Of a DNA stretch of 64,000 nucleotides, positions 35,509 to 45,110 are shown piece after piece (position 1 is the first letter of the stretch; each line of letters opens with the position of its first letter). This stretch comes from Desulfobacteraceae bacterium (lineage in GTDB: Bacteria; Desulfobacterota; Desulfobacteria; Desulfobacterales; Desulfobacteraceae), in NCBI GenBank assembly GCA_016744295.1, contig JADGEQ010000016.1, positions 62,001-126,000 of the forward strand. Reading direction: 5' to 3'. The notes below the pieces were generated by a model, which saw only the letters and a program-made list of their open reading frames with translations, was not told where the DNA came from and ran no database searches. The position numbers and the translations under genes were made by a program.

Positions 35509-37869
35509 CTATAGTCCCAACCTGGCCTTATAATCCTGGATGGCATGGAAAACCCGTTCCGGTGTCAATGGCAGTTCATTGAGCCTTACCCCTGCGGCGT
35601 TGTGAACCGCATTGAGGATGGCCGGTATGGTGGGCATGATGGCGCCTTCCCCTACTTCTTTGGCGCCGTAGGGGCCATTGGGTTCATCACTTTCCACCAC
35701 AATCGCATTGACCCTGGGCATGTCCATGGAGGTGACAATTTTGTATTCAGCCAAGTCGGCGTTCAATACCTGGCCCTTGTCATTAAAGATCACCTCTTCA
35801 TGCATGGCTTCCCCGATTCCCATGGAAACGGACCCTTCCATCTGCCCTTCCACCGAGGTCATGTTGATGGCCTTGCCGCAGTCATGGGCGTCGGTGATGC
35901 TGTCAATGGTCACTTGTCCTGTTTCCATGTCCACGGTTACCTCGGCCACCTGGGCTGAACACCCATAGGCCGGAGAGGTGCCAACTGCAGCACCCTTGAA
36001 CTTGCCCCCCAGGTTATGGGGTTTGTATTTACCGGTTCCCACAATCGAACCTTTTTCAAGGAAGGCGATGCGGGAGGCTTCCTTAAATGTCATTTTTTCA
36101 GAATCAGGGTTGTCTGTCCACCCCCTGTGTTCTTTGATATACTGGGTCCGAAGGGCTGAAAAATCAGGGACATCCTTGCTAAATTCGATAAAGCCTTTTT
36201 TGATGTCCAACTCTGATACCGGGATGTTCAGCTTGTCGGCCAGCACTTCCAATACCTGTCGCTTGGCATGCTCGGCTGCATCCTTGGTGGCGTGTCCTGT
36301 CATGAGCGTCTGGCGGCTGGAATAGGCACCCAAATCCACGCCCATGTCGGTGTCCCCGGAAGCAAGGCGGATATTCTCCAAAGGGATCCCTAGGGTTTCA
36401 GCTGCAATCATGGCAAAGGCTGTGTCAGACCCCTGGCCTATTTCGGCCGATGCCGTATAAACAAGGGCAGTACCCCCGTCTTCGGTGAGCTTGACAATAA
36501 CAGTGCCGTGGAAGGTGTCAGACCTGTAAATGGGATAGCCCGCCCCGGACACAAAGAAGCCGCAGGCCATGCCGATGCCTTTTCCCTTGGGCATATTTCC
36601 TTTTTTCTGGTCCCAGTCGGATCCCTTGCGCACAGCTTCGATACATTCTGACATGCCGAAGGAGCTCATGTTCAAATCGTTGCAGGTAGTGTCTCCCGCA
36701 TTCATCATGTTTTTGATCCGCAGTTCCATGGGGTCCATACCGATCTCTTCGGCAATCATGTCCACCTGCTGTTCAAACAAGGCCCTTGCAATGACGGCCC
36801 CATGGCCCCGCTGGGCACCGCAGGTGGGTTTGTTGTTATAAACCCTGTATCCGTCATAGCTCATGTTGGCAATTTTGTAGGGTCCCCCCAAAAGTGAGCC
36901 TGTGTAGTAGACCGTGGCAATACCAAAACTGGTATAGGCACCGCCGTCCAGGCAGCACTCATGCTTGATGGCCATGAGGGTCCCGTCTTTTTTAGCCCCG
37001 GTGGTAATGGTATGGGTGAACTGGTGCCGGGCCCTTGCATACATGAAAACCTGTTCCCTTGTAAAATTCATTTTGACCGGCCGGTTGGTTTCCCTTGCCA
37101 GGATACAGCAGGCAAGTTCCATGGGGTTGGCAGCGGCCTTGATACCGAAACCTGCCCCCACATAGGGTTTTTTTACCCTTACCTTGCCCACATCCATTTC
37201 CAGAACCATGGCCACGGTTCTCTGGACATAATGGGGAACCTGGGTGGAACTGACCAGGGTAAGAACGCCTCTGTTGTCAAATTCGGCAATGCATCCCTGC
37301 ATCTCAATAAAGGCCCCGTCCTGGCGTTTGTTTTTCATGGTGCTGGTCTTGATGATATCGCATTCCTTCAATGCGGCTGCCACATCTCCGAACTCCTGGT
37401 GGACTTCGGCGCACAGATTGCCAGGCGAATTTTCGTGGAGCTGGGGAGCCCCGTCTTTCATTGCATCCTCCACCGTAAATACGGCGGGCAAAAGTTCATA
37501 TTCCACCTCAATCAGTTTACAGGCCTCCAGAGCAATGTCCAGGGAAACAGCGGCAACAGCGGCAACTTCATCTCCGATATACCTGACCTTGTCAATGGCA
37601 AAGACCGTCTCGTCATACCGGGCAGGGCTGACACCATATTTGATGTGGCCTGCCTGTTCATGGGTGATCACTGATTTGACACCGGGAAGGGCGACAGCCT
37701 TTGTGGTGTCAATGGAGATTATTCGTGCATGGGCATGGGGGCTTTGGAGCAGGGCGCCATAGAGCTGGCCGGGCCGGGAAATGTCATCGGTAAACACGGC
37801 CTGTCCTGTTGCCTTGTCCGGGGTGTCAATACGGTGTGCCCGGGTGCTGATAATATCAAATTTGTTCAT
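35509..37869 (-). CDS. molybdenum hydroxylase large (Mo-binding) subunit, xanthine dehydrogenase family
   Basis: A 786-residue cofactor subunit. The N-terminal domain begins RAHRIDTPDKATGQAVFTDD. It has FIEMQGCIAEF, KPYVGAGFGIKAAANPMELA, GAQRGHGAVIARALFEQQVD, ASAEIGQGSDTAFAMIAAE and the catalytic Glu in YGAKEVGEGAIMPTIPAIL. The enzyme class hydroxylates or dehydroxylates heterocycles and aromatic acyl-CoA. With separate FAD and 2Fe-2S subunits it is an LMS-type enzyme like nicotinate dehydrogenase or 4-hydroxybenzoyl-CoA reductase; substrate not assigned. The start at 37869 follows GAAGGAGG; an in-frame start at 37938 lacks one. Confidence 0.93.
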   Translation of the reverse strand: MNKFDIISTRAHRIDTPDKATGQAVFTDDISRPGQLYGALLQSPHAHARIISIDTTKAVALPGVKSVITHEQAGHIKYGVSPARYDETVFAIDKVRYIGDEVAAVAAVSLDIALEACKLIEVEYELLPAVFTVEDAMKDGAPQLHENSPGNLCAEVHQEFGDVAAALKECDIIKTSTMKNKRQDGAFIEMQGCIAEFDNRGVLTLVSSTQVPHYVQRTVAMVLEMDVGKVRVKKPYVGAGFGIKAAANPMELACCILARETNRPVKMNFTREQVFMYARARHQFTHTITTGAKKDGTLMAIKHECCLDGGAYTSFGIATVYYTGSLLGGPYKIANMSYDGYRVYNNKPTCGAQRGHGAVIARALFEQQVDMIAEEIGMDPMELRIKNMMNAGDTTCNDLNMSSFGMSECIEAVRKGSDWDQKKGNMPKGKGIGMACGFFVSGAGYPIYRSDTFHGTVIVKLTEDGGTALVYTASAEIGQGSDTAFAMIAAETLGIPLENIRLASGDTDMGVDLGAYSSRQTLMTGHATKDAAEHAKRQVLEVLADKLNIPVSELDIKKGFIEFSKDVPDFSALRTQYIKEHRGWTDNPDSEKMTFKEASRIAFLEKGSIVGTGKYKPHNLGGKFKGAAVGTSPAYGCSAQVAEVTVDMETGQVTIDSITDAHDCGKAINMTSVEGQMEGSVSMGIGEAMHEEVIFNDKGQVLNADLAEYKIVTSMDMPRVNAIVVESDEPNGPYGAKEVGEGAIMPTIPAILNAVHNAAGVRLNELPLTPERVFHAIQDYKARLGL

Positions 37870-37918
37870 GGATTCCTCCTTCGTATAGGATTCGGATCGG
37901 ATAGGATTCACGGCTGGT

Positions 37919-38377
37919 TTATGAAGACTGGGACTCAATGGCTTCGAAAATTTTCTGGTATCCCGTGCACCGGCACAAATTCCCTGAAATGCCTTCCCGG
38001 ATTTCCTGTTCCGAGGGGGTAGAATTTTTATCCAGCATGTTTTTCGCGGACATGATCATTCCCGGGGAACAAAACCCGCATTGGATGGCCCCTTTTTCAA
38101 CAAAGGCCTCCTGGAGGGGATGAAGTCCCTCATCCGTGCTCAACCCTTCAATGGTTTCAACGACAGATCCGTTGGCCTGGACTGCCAGGACCAGGCATGA
38201 ATTGACAACATCTCCGTCCATGATAACGGTGCAGGCACCGCAATCGCCAGTGTCACATCCTTTTTTGGTGCCGGTCAGCCCCAACTCATATCGGAGCATA
38301 TCGGCCAGGGTAATATTGGGCTCAACCGCAATTTCATGGGATTGATCATTGATGGTCAGACTGATTATTTTTTTCAT
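37919..38377 (-). CDS. molybdenum hydroxylase 2Fe-2S small subunit
   Basis: A 152-residue protein with two 2Fe-2S clusters: plant-ferredoxin type (KKGCDTGDCGACTVIMDGD with a fourth Cys in NSCLVLA) and the helical type (QCGFCSPGMIMSA, GNLCRCTGYQKI). It passes electrons from the Mo site to FAD. It lies between the FAD and Mo subunit genes on one strand. Confidence 0.96.
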   Translation of the reverse strand: MKKIISLTINDQSHEIAVEPNITLADMLRYELGLTGTKKGCDTGDCGACTVIMDGDVVNSCLVLAVQANGSVVETIEGLSTDEGLHPLQEAFVEKGAIQCGFCSPGMIMSAKNMLDKNSTPSEQEIREGISGNLCRCTGYQKIFEAIESQSS

Positions 38378-38465
38378 TTAAGTTCTCCTGTTCAATTGCC
38401 AGGGCTTTGCAAACCTGTTTTTTTTACAAACCTGGTTTTAACGAAACATTGTCATTGAAAATGGC

Positions 38466-39353
38466 TTAAAGGGAAGTGCCCCCGGCCCGTTCATAGGCAG
38501 TTGCAAGGGTGCGTTTGGTTAACACACCCACCATGGCCTGTCTGTAACCGGCCGTGCCCCGAAAATCATCTATGGGACGGCAATCTTCTTTTCGTGCGAT
38601 TTCACCGGCGGCAAAAAAAGCGGTCTCTTCCGGTGTCTGGCCCAGAAGCGCGGTTTCTGCTTTGCCGGCTCTTATGGGGGTGGCAGCCACCGAACCCAGG
38701 GCAATGCGACAGGTGATTACTTTTCCCGTGCCTGGATCATATTCCAAAAAGGATGCCACATTGACCACATTGATTTCAGATGATTTTCGTTTGCCCAGCT
38801 GGATATAGTGCGCTCCGCTGTTCTCGCCTGGTATGGGAAGCCGGAATCCCGTGAGGATCTCATTGGGGCCCAGGCAGGATTTCCCCGGTCCTGTAAAAAA
38901 ATTGGCAATGGGGATTTCCCGTTTTGTGTCGCTGCTTGCCAAAAGGGCCATGGCATCATAGATTAAAAGGGCGGGCAGGGTGTCCCCGGCGGGGCTGGCA
39001 TTGCAGGCGTTGCCGCCAATGGTGGCCCGGTTTCGGATCAAATGGGTTCCCAGGTTATCGCAGCCTGATTTGATGGCGGCAAATTTTTCCTGAATAACAG
39101 GGGAGGAAGAAAGCTGGGCCATTGTGGTGCAGGCGCCAATGACAACTGAGTCTTCTTCTCTGGTAATCAGGGACAAGGGTTTTATCCGTGACAGGCTGAT
39201 GAGGTTTTTTGTGGTGATCAGCTTTTTTTTCAAGTGAACCAGAAGATCGGTTCCGCCTGCCAGTAAGCGTGCATTTTCGCCAAGGGTTTTCTTGAGTTCC
39301 AGCGCATCCTCAATGGTAAGGGGCTCGTGAAATTCAAAGGGAGGTAACAGCAT
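38466..39353 (-). CDS. molybdenum hydroxylase FAD-binding subunit
   Basis: A 295-residue CO-dehydrogenase-type flavoprotein. ARLLAGGTDLLVHLKKKL and IRNRATIGGNACNASPAGDT are the two FAD pyrophosphate motifs; the C-terminal domain follows (IALGSVAATPIRAGKAE). The start at 39353 follows GAAGGAG. It is the first gene of the eight-gene unit that ends with the histidine phosphatase. Confidence 0.95.
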   Translation of the reverse strand: MLLPPFEFHEPLTIEDALELKKTLGENARLLAGGTDLLVHLKKKLITTKNLISLSRIKPLSLITREEDSVVIGACTTMAQLSSSPVIQEKFAAIKSGCDNLGTHLIRNRATIGGNACNASPAGDTLPALLIYDAMALLASSDTKREIPIANFFTGPGKSCLGPNEILTGFRLPIPGENSGAHYIQLGKRKSSEINVVNVASFLEYDPGTGKVITCRIALGSVAATPIRAGKAETALLGQTPEETAFFAAGEIARKEDCRPIDDFRGTAGYRQAMVGVLTKRTLATAYERAGGTSL

Positions 39354-39726
39354 ATTTGTCTCCTTCTTGTTAAAGGGAAAAATCAACGAATGTCTATTGA
39401 GCTATCACTGGAAAGTTGATGTGTCAACAAAAATATTTATTTGATTGATGCTAAACCGTTCTTCATGCTGAACATGGCGATGCTTTTTGTTAAAGCCCTG
39501 TTATTTTGTGCTATTTCCTATTTGAATAACGGGATATATTTATCAAAATTAATTCATGTTTAATGAAAGGTTTATAATGGTGAACTATAGAAAAGCATAT
39601 TTCCATGAAGATTTACCCCTAACCATTGGGGTTAAGATTATGATTTTTTCGATGGGGAAGTGAGGGTGTCAACCGGACAAATCAATCTGACAAAATCGAC
39701 CTGATAGAATCAATCGACTAAAATAA
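39354..39726. promoter_or_regulatory. promoter region of the molybdenum hydroxylase operon
   Basis: 373 bases without a gene upstream of the FAD subunit. It holds a perfect GTTGA-TGTG-TCAAC palindrome (39415-39428), 62 bases before the start. The spacing is too short for an FNR box (which needs six bases between TTGA and TCAA). No -10/-35 pair is convincing. Confidence 0.35.
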
Positions 39727-40404
39727 TCAGTATAGGTCTGTGTTAATTTGTGGCGATTCTTCTCTGGGCATCATTTGAATGGCATCGGCAGGGCAGGTTG
39801 AGACACAAAGCCCGCACCCATAACATTGGTCCGGGCAATAGGACATGGCGTCCTCCACAAATGTTCTGGCGCTGAATTGGCAGCGGTCAACACATGCTCC
39901 GCAATGGGTGCAAAGATCAGGTTCATCCTGGGCAATGAAATCTGCATGCATTAGAATATAGTCTTTCCCGTGGGCGAGAACCAGCTGAAGATCATGACAG
40001 CAGCAGGAACAACATGAACACAGGCTAAAAACTTCATGGTCTGGTTTGTAAAGGGTCATATGAACCAGGCCGGATTCATTGGCTTGTTTCAAAGCTTTTC
40101 GGGCCTGGGCAAGGGTTACACGTCGGGACAGACCCTGCTGAACCCATTTTTCCCCGGATTCATTGAGAATAAAACAAATTTCCAGGGGTTTGTCGCAGTT
40201 TTTATACTTTTGACGGCAGGTGCATTTGGCAAGGGTTATGAGGTCAGCCTCTGCCAGTATCTGTTCGGCCTGGTTTGTTGGGAGTACATGCTTTACATTG
40301 TCCAGGGATTCTTTGACAGGGATTACCCTGGAAGAGTGGGAAATGGTTTTCTCATCAAGCCATTTGTCATATTTTGTGATATAGGATGTCAGATTGGTGT
40401 CCAT
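39727..40404 (-). CDS. cysteine-rich 4Fe-4S ferredoxin-type protein
   Basis: A 225-residue protein. The N-terminal half has CTCRQKYKNCDKPLEICF and a dense run FSLCSCCSCCCHDLQ; the C-terminal half has two ferredoxin motifs (CTHCGACVDRCQFSA and CYGCGLCVSTCPADAI). It probably moves low-potential electrons in the cytoplasm. It lies 373 bases upstream of the hydroxylase FAD gene on the same strand, so it may serve that enzyme or be independent. Confidence 0.8.
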   Translation of the reverse strand: MDTNLTSYITKYDKWLDEKTISHSSRVIPVKESLDNVKHVLPTNQAEQILAEADLITLAKCTCRQKYKNCDKPLEICFILNESGEKWVQQGLSRRVTLAQARKALKQANESGLVHMTLYKPDHEVFSLCSCCSCCCHDLQLVLAHGKDYILMHADFIAQDEPDLCTHCGACVDRCQFSARTFVEDAMSYCPDQCYGCGLCVSTCPADAIQMMPREESPQINTDLY

Positions 40405-40470
40405 GGTTACCCCTATACATAATTGGCAGTGCTTGTGTCAAGGCGTGAAATTGTGGTGACCTTTTTATTT

Positions 40471-40758
40471 TCAAAAGACAAAATAACTTTTCACCCCAGC
40501 TTTTTCTCGGTGAGTGAATATGCTTGAAAAAGGCCTTCTGCAAAAATTTGAATATATTTTTTTCGTAAACAGAAAAACCGCAAACGCATTTTTAATATAG
40601 GTCATTTTGTCTTCAATGGCTGTACCTTTTACCCGCCACCCGCACATTCTCCGGTTAGGAATGTTAGTCTCCAATTCTGTTTCCCCCGGCGACCTGGGCG
40701 TTAAAAGATCCGGGATACTATATATTGTAATCCAAAACCCATAGAAAAAGAGAGCCAT
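40471..40758 (-). CDS. hypothetical small protein, doubtful
   Basis: A 95-codon frame with an N-terminal hydrophobic stretch (MALFFYGFWITIYSIPDLL), then RMCGWRVKGTAIEDKMTYIK. No ribosome site and no recognisable domain. Kept because the N-terminus resembles a membrane anchor and no other gene explains 40405-41002; 40759-41002 shows nothing. Confidence 0.25.
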   Translation of the reverse strand: MALFFYGFWITIYSIPDLLTPRSPGETELETNIPNRRMCGWRVKGTAIEDKMTYIKNAFAVFLFTKKIYSNFCRRPFSSIFTHREKAGVKSYFVF

Positions 40759-41002
40759 TATAAGGGTAATCCACAGGAATTTTTGAACCCTGAATAGGGT
40801 TGGCTATGGCCAGAAGTAAACACCGAAATCAGGTAAGAAAATTTGTATTCAGAATGTTAAATGAGCAAATCTCTTCAAAAAACTAATGAAGAATTAAAAC
40901 TCGCGTTTTGTATTCTCACCTCTTATAAAGAACTTTAAATTTGAAAAAAAATGACCCCATTTTTGAAACCACAAAGCTGAGCCTCAAATCTGTTTAATAT
41001 TA

Positions 41003-42745
41003 TTAAAAATTCAATATGAAACTAAGCTCGTCTTTGTATGGTAAAATGGGTTCAAATAAGTGGTTGTATGCCCTTCCAATTGCCCCATGAAAAAGTTGTA
41101 ACTGTGGTGGATTAGGACCAATATTAAAAATGTGATCTTCCGATATGCCTGGATAAGGATCAATATAATAGACTTTTTTCATTTGTAGTTGGTACGCTTT
41201 TTTTGCGCAAAGTTCACAAGGGCTTGCGGTGCTGAATAATATCCCACCAGCAATTCCAGGGCCACCATACTTTGCAAGTTGGAGAAAAGCATTCTCCTCA
41301 GCATGAAGTGATCTTGTATGAACTTGATTTTTTTCTTTTTCAATTTCATTTTGAATGCTTTTGAAACAGAACGATAAGTTTCTTCCTTTGAGTTTTTTTA
41401 ACGCTTCAGGAGAATCAATTTGAGGTTGATACTTCTCTCTTAGTAAATCCCTAAATTTTTTATCATTTTTTTCATAGTAACTGTAAGCGTCAGGATCTTC
41501 ATTTTCGATAAGATGTTCAGCACTTCTAAATGCACAAGGAGGTTGACCTTCAGCTGTACTATTCCAACCAACTGATTTGACATTGTAATATTCATCAGAG
41601 ACTGCGGCTCCGACTTGGCGTGATAAGCAAGCGGAGTTAAGTTTGGCAGTATAAGCTACTTGCATGCAATGCTCTCTTCTTGACGGTGTGACTAATCCAG
41701 GATGCATAATTAATGATATATACCAGGCTAACTGTTTTTTCAGTGTATTAAAATTACTTTCACCAATCTGGGGGTTATTTAGATGTATATCAGCAAACTC
41801 GATGCATTTTGATAGATTCTGGGAATAAAAATTCTCACTACCCTTAAGTTTGTTCTCATACTCTTTCTGGTCAATACTGATTAACTGCTGTTCATTGAGA
41901 TTTAGTATTTTCTTTAATCTATGAATTCTATCTTTATTATTGGTATTGATAGCCATTAAATAGAATGCTGAGTATCTCTCTTTGAAAAATAAGGCTTCAA
42001 AGGGATTTCTTATTGCATCTATTACGATGTATACTTCATTCTTGCCTGACCTTGCTCTATTTGTGAATAGTTTAATAAGCTTATTCACCCTTATGGCCAA
42101 ACGGAGGATATTTTTAGGATTAAATGTTGAATCAAATGCTTTACCAGAGGACCTTATATTGTCTCCAACGATTTGGTAAAGTGTTGTATAGCTCTCTCCT
42201 GAAAGCTTGACTAATGTGGATTTTAATTTTTCTGTAAAAGGAGGGACTAAGTCAAAATAAAACTTATAGGATTTTATTCGTCTATCCTCAATTTTAACTC
42301 TATCAAAAACCTTCCCTTTTTCAGTCTCATCTCGTAATTTTTTAAGATCTTTTCTGATCTCAAATAGTTCTGTATAAGAGGGTTCAATTTCAGTTTGTAA
42401 TATAGTTTTAAGTTTCTCTGGATTTGCATCCGGCATATGTTTTAAACAAGATTCCAAAAAAATAGTAAAAGATTCTTCCAAAATGAAAGATGTTATGATG
42501 TCCTTTATTTGGATCCAATGAAACGGTTTCCAGTTTTTCTGGGCAAAGTCGTGAACGATTCTGTATTTTCTTTCTTCGTTGTTATTTACACAATTGGGCT
42601 TTGGGAGCTTTAAATCTTCTATTTTTTTTGTTAAAAAATCTGCGGCTGAACTGCACCCAGAGCCAGTTCTGCCAGTTAGCCCAATTACTATGAATTTTTG
42701 TCGATTGTCATAAAGAGTGTCAACTGCTGACGATAAATCGGTCAT
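41003..42745 (-). CDS. avcD: AvcD-type anti-phage deoxycytidylate deaminase
   Basis: A 580-residue two-domain protein. Residues 18-60 carry a P-loop-like FIVIGLTGRTGSGCSSAADF in which the usual Lys is missing (GSGCS). The C-terminal third is a zinc deaminase domain: HAEENAFLQLAKYG supplies His and Glu, SPCELCAKKAYQ the two Cys ligands. This kinase-like plus deaminase layout matches AvcD/dCTP deaminase defence proteins, which deplete deoxycytidine nucleotides after phage infection. The start at 42745 follows AAAAGGA; an earlier in-frame one has no site. It is flanked by over 600 non-coding bases upstream, where family members carry an inhibitory RNA. Codon use is more AT-rich than neighbours, suggesting transfer. 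Confidence 0.82.
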   Translation of the reverse strand: MTDLSSAVDTLYDNRQKFIVIGLTGRTGSGCSSAADFLTKKIEDLKLPKPNCVNNNEERKYRIVHDFAQKNWKPFHWIQIKDIITSFILEESFTIFLESCLKHMPDANPEKLKTILQTEIEPSYTELFEIRKDLKKLRDETEKGKVFDRVKIEDRRIKSYKFYFDLVPPFTEKLKSTLVKLSGESYTTLYQIVGDNIRSSGKAFDSTFNPKNILRLAIRVNKLIKLFTNRARSGKNEVYIVIDAIRNPFEALFFKERYSAFYLMAINTNNKDRIHRLKKILNLNEQQLISIDQKEYENKLKGSENFYSQNLSKCIEFADIHLNNPQIGESNFNTLKKQLAWYISLIMHPGLVTPSRREHCMQVAYTAKLNSACLSRQVGAAVSDEYYNVKSVGWNSTAEGQPPCAFRSAEHLIENEDPDAYSYYEKNDKKFRDLLREKYQPQIDSPEALKKLKGRNLSFCFKSIQNEIEKEKNQVHTRSLHAEENAFLQLAKYGGPGIAGGILFSTASPCELCAKKAYQLQMKKVYYIDPYPGISEDHIFNIGPNPPQLQLFHGAIGRAYNHLFEPILPYKDELSFILNF

Positions 42746-43079
42746 GATAGAATTCCTTTTTTGGATGCATGATCTTGAATGTAACCCACGATTATCAATT
42801 GTTTCGGTATTTGGCAAACAGAATTTTAATAAAATTTAAAAGAGTGTATTTTGAAAACTGGGTGCCGTGCAGACTATGTCTATTTATGTTTTCTCCCAAG
42901 GTTGGAATTAAAGGTCCAGACTACCATTAAGAAGTATTTGGGTTTCCGAATCATAACCTAACACAAGATCTTGTGGTTGGGGAAAGTTGTAATTTGCCTA
43001 CCGGAAATCAACCTTACTTAGCCTAAATTTTTAATAAATGAGATTTGAATTATTAAGATCGATTGGGCTCTGGGGTTGA

Positions 43080-43166
43080 GGTCGGGGTGGGATGCGGGTG
43101 AATCGTTGATTGCAATTTAGAACCTGTCAAAATTGTTCACGCAGTGAACTGCATCCCACCCCGGCC
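43080..43166 (-). ncRNA. candidate structured RNA upstream of avcD (AvcI-like position)
   Basis: GGTCGGGGTGGGATGC (43080-43095) and GCATCCCACCCCGGCC (43151-43166) pair over 16 positions, with a single U-G or C-A exception depending on strand. The 55-base loop holds a second hairpin, GTTCAC-GCA-GTGAAC. No protein frame covers it. In Vibrio, avcD is kept inactive by the RNA AvcI encoded just upstream on the same strand; this structure is in that position, about 335 bases before the avcD start. Function is inferred. Confidence 0.4.
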
Positions 43167-43371
43167 GGTACTGGCGAATCCGAGCACTCCAAATGCTGGA
43201 TTTGAAATCCCGGATTATTATTAATAAGTCTCAATAATTCAAATTGCTTTCAACCTTTGTATCTTGTGAGTTATAGGGGTTTTGTGCTAACAATAATAGA
43301 AATGCAACTCATGGGGGAATCGTGGAAAATCGTATTTTTGTTCGCAATCAAATTTGTTTGGGTGAGTTCTG

Positions 43372-45099
43372 ATGGCAATAGCTTTTTACCGGGATTTCAA
43401 ACCGGAAAATTTACCGATTCCCCGTGGGCAGATCATGCAATTGATCCAGTACATCCTGAGTGATGACACCCAGATCGATAAACTGACCCAATTGATTTCA
43501 GAAAACCCTGCCCTTACCGCCCAGCTTCTGGGCTTGGTCAATTCGTCGTTTTTCGGATTTCGACAGCCGGTAAAAACCATTTCAGATGCTGTTGTGGCCT
43601 TGGGGCTGGAGAGCCTTCGGAATTTGATCCTCTGTTTTGCTGTGAAAGAAACCCTTTCAAAAAATGAGATTCCAGGATTTGGAATAGATATGTTCTGGGA
43701 AGATTCGATTCGAAGGGGGGTGGCCGCCCAGCAGCTTGGATACCTGGTAAATGGTCCGGTGGAACAAGGGTTTACAGCGGGGATGCTCCAGGATATCGGT
43801 TTGCTGATCCTGTTTTCCATGGAACCTGAAAAGGCGGATCGATGGCTGTTATTAAGGTCCAATCTTCCTGCAAAGCGGCGTGAAATGGAAAAGGATCTTT
43901 TTTGTGCGTTCCATGATAGTGTGGGGGCATTGCTTGTCGAAAAATGGAATTTGCCCAAATCCTACACCCTGGCAATAGGGCACCATCATTCTTTTTTTGA
44001 AACAAAAGAATCCAAAACCCTTGGACAGGTCCAAAAGGATTCTGTCCTGGCGGGGATGCTGCATTTGTCTGATTTATGCAATGCCGTTTATACCTGCCAT
44101 GACAAATCAGCCGCCCTGGTCGGATTGAAACAACAATCAAAAATTTTATTCGGATTAACAGAGGATCGAGTGGATGCTTTGCTGTCCCTGCTGCCAGGCC
44201 GGGTTGAAGAAACCTCCAGGGCATTCAATGTTTGTGTGGGATCCCAGCTTAATTTTGAAAACCTTATGGAACAGGCCAGTAGTAAACTGGTAGAGGATAA
44301 TATCAGTTACCAGGAACTGACCTGGCAATTGCAAAATTCCCTGAGGCAGCGTGATGAATATGCCGGCAGACTGGAAGCTGAATTTGATATTGCAAGGGAG
44401 ATTCAGCAAAGCCTTCAGCCGCATATTGAGAATATACCAGGGGTTGCTGCCGTTAATATGCCTGCCCTTCATCTGTCCGGGGATTTTTATGATTATTTTA
44501 TAAAGGAAGACAATACCATCTGTTTTTGCATCGGGGATGTTTCTGGCAAGGGTACATCGGCGGCATTGCTCATGGCCAAGGCCATCTCGCTTTTCCGGTG
44601 TTTGTGCAAGGTTATGCCAGACCTTGGCGAAATTGTTCGGCACATAAATAATGAACTTTGTGAAACAACTGTCAGGGGAATGTTTGTCACCTTTGTCGGC
44701 GGATCCCTGGATACTGAAACCAGTGAGCTTCGCATTATTAACCTGGGGCATCCGCCTCCCTTTCTTGTCAATGGAAAAGGGATTACACAAATAGAAGCCC
44801 TGGGCCCCCCTTTGGGTGTGCTGCCGGGTGTCATACACCCGGGAATACGGTTTTCTCTTAAAAACAGCCGGTTGTTTTTGTATACAGACGGGTTTACAGA
44901 AGGGCGGTTTAAAAAGGGCAGCCAACAAGAGATTGGCAGTGAATTGGGGGTAAAAGGATTATTGCGCTGGCTGCTTCAGTCCAGGAAAATGCCCCTTGAC
45001 GACCAGATTTCATTTATCAAAGAACGATGCAAAACACAATTGGCACCCCAGGCCGATGACCGGACATTAATGATCCTAGGTGAATCGTCTGGATTATAA
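43372..45099 (+). CDS. HDOD domain-PP2C (RsbU/SpoIIE-type) phosphatase
   Basis: A 575-residue cytoplasmic signalling protein. Residues 10-215 form an HDOD domain (LTQLISENPALTAQLLGLVN, AAQQLGYL, FTAGMLQDIGLLIL). A coiled coil (residues about 305-345, ELTWQLQNSLRQRDEYAGRL) leads into the PP2C domain: LSGDFYDYF, FCIGDVSGKGTSAALLMA and PQADDRTLMIL supply metal Asp residues. Such proteins dephosphorylate anti-anti-sigma-type partners. The start codon follows GGTGAG only loosely. The next gene begins 11 bases later. Confidence 0.9.
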   Translation: MAIAFYRDFKPENLPIPRGQIMQLIQYILSDDTQIDKLTQLISENPALTAQLLGLVNSSFFGFRQPVKTISDAVVALGLESLRNLILCFAVKETLSKNEIPGFGIDMFWEDSIRRGVAAQQLGYLVNGPVEQGFTAGMLQDIGLLILFSMEPEKADRWLLLRSNLPAKRREMEKDLFCAFHDSVGALLVEKWNLPKSYTLAIGHHHSFFETKESKTLGQVQKDSVLAGMLHLSDLCNAVYTCHDKSAALVGLKQQSKILFGLTEDRVDALLSLLPGRVEETSRAFNVCVGSQLNFENLMEQASSKLVEDNISYQELTWQLQNSLRQRDEYAGRLEAEFDIAREIQQSLQPHIENIPGVAAVNMPALHLSGDFYDYFIKEDNTICFCIGDVSGKGTSAALLMAKAISLFRCLCKVMPDLGEIVRHINNELCETTVRGMFVTFVGGSLDTETSELRIINLGHPPPFLVNGKGITQIEALGPPLGVLPGVIHPGIRFSLKNSRLFLYTDGFTEGRFKKGSQQEIGSELGVKGLLRWLLQSRKMPLDDQISFIKERCKTQLAPQADDRTLMILGESSGL

Positions 45100-45110
45100 G
45101 AGGGATTTAC

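Noticed and set aside
39415..39428. FNR box upstream of the molybdenum hydroxylase
   Set aside because: TTGA and TCAA are four bases apart; FNR sites need six.
43257..43463. 68-codon frame before the HDOD gene
   Set aside because: Overlaps the HDOD gene start in another frame and has no domain or ribosome site.
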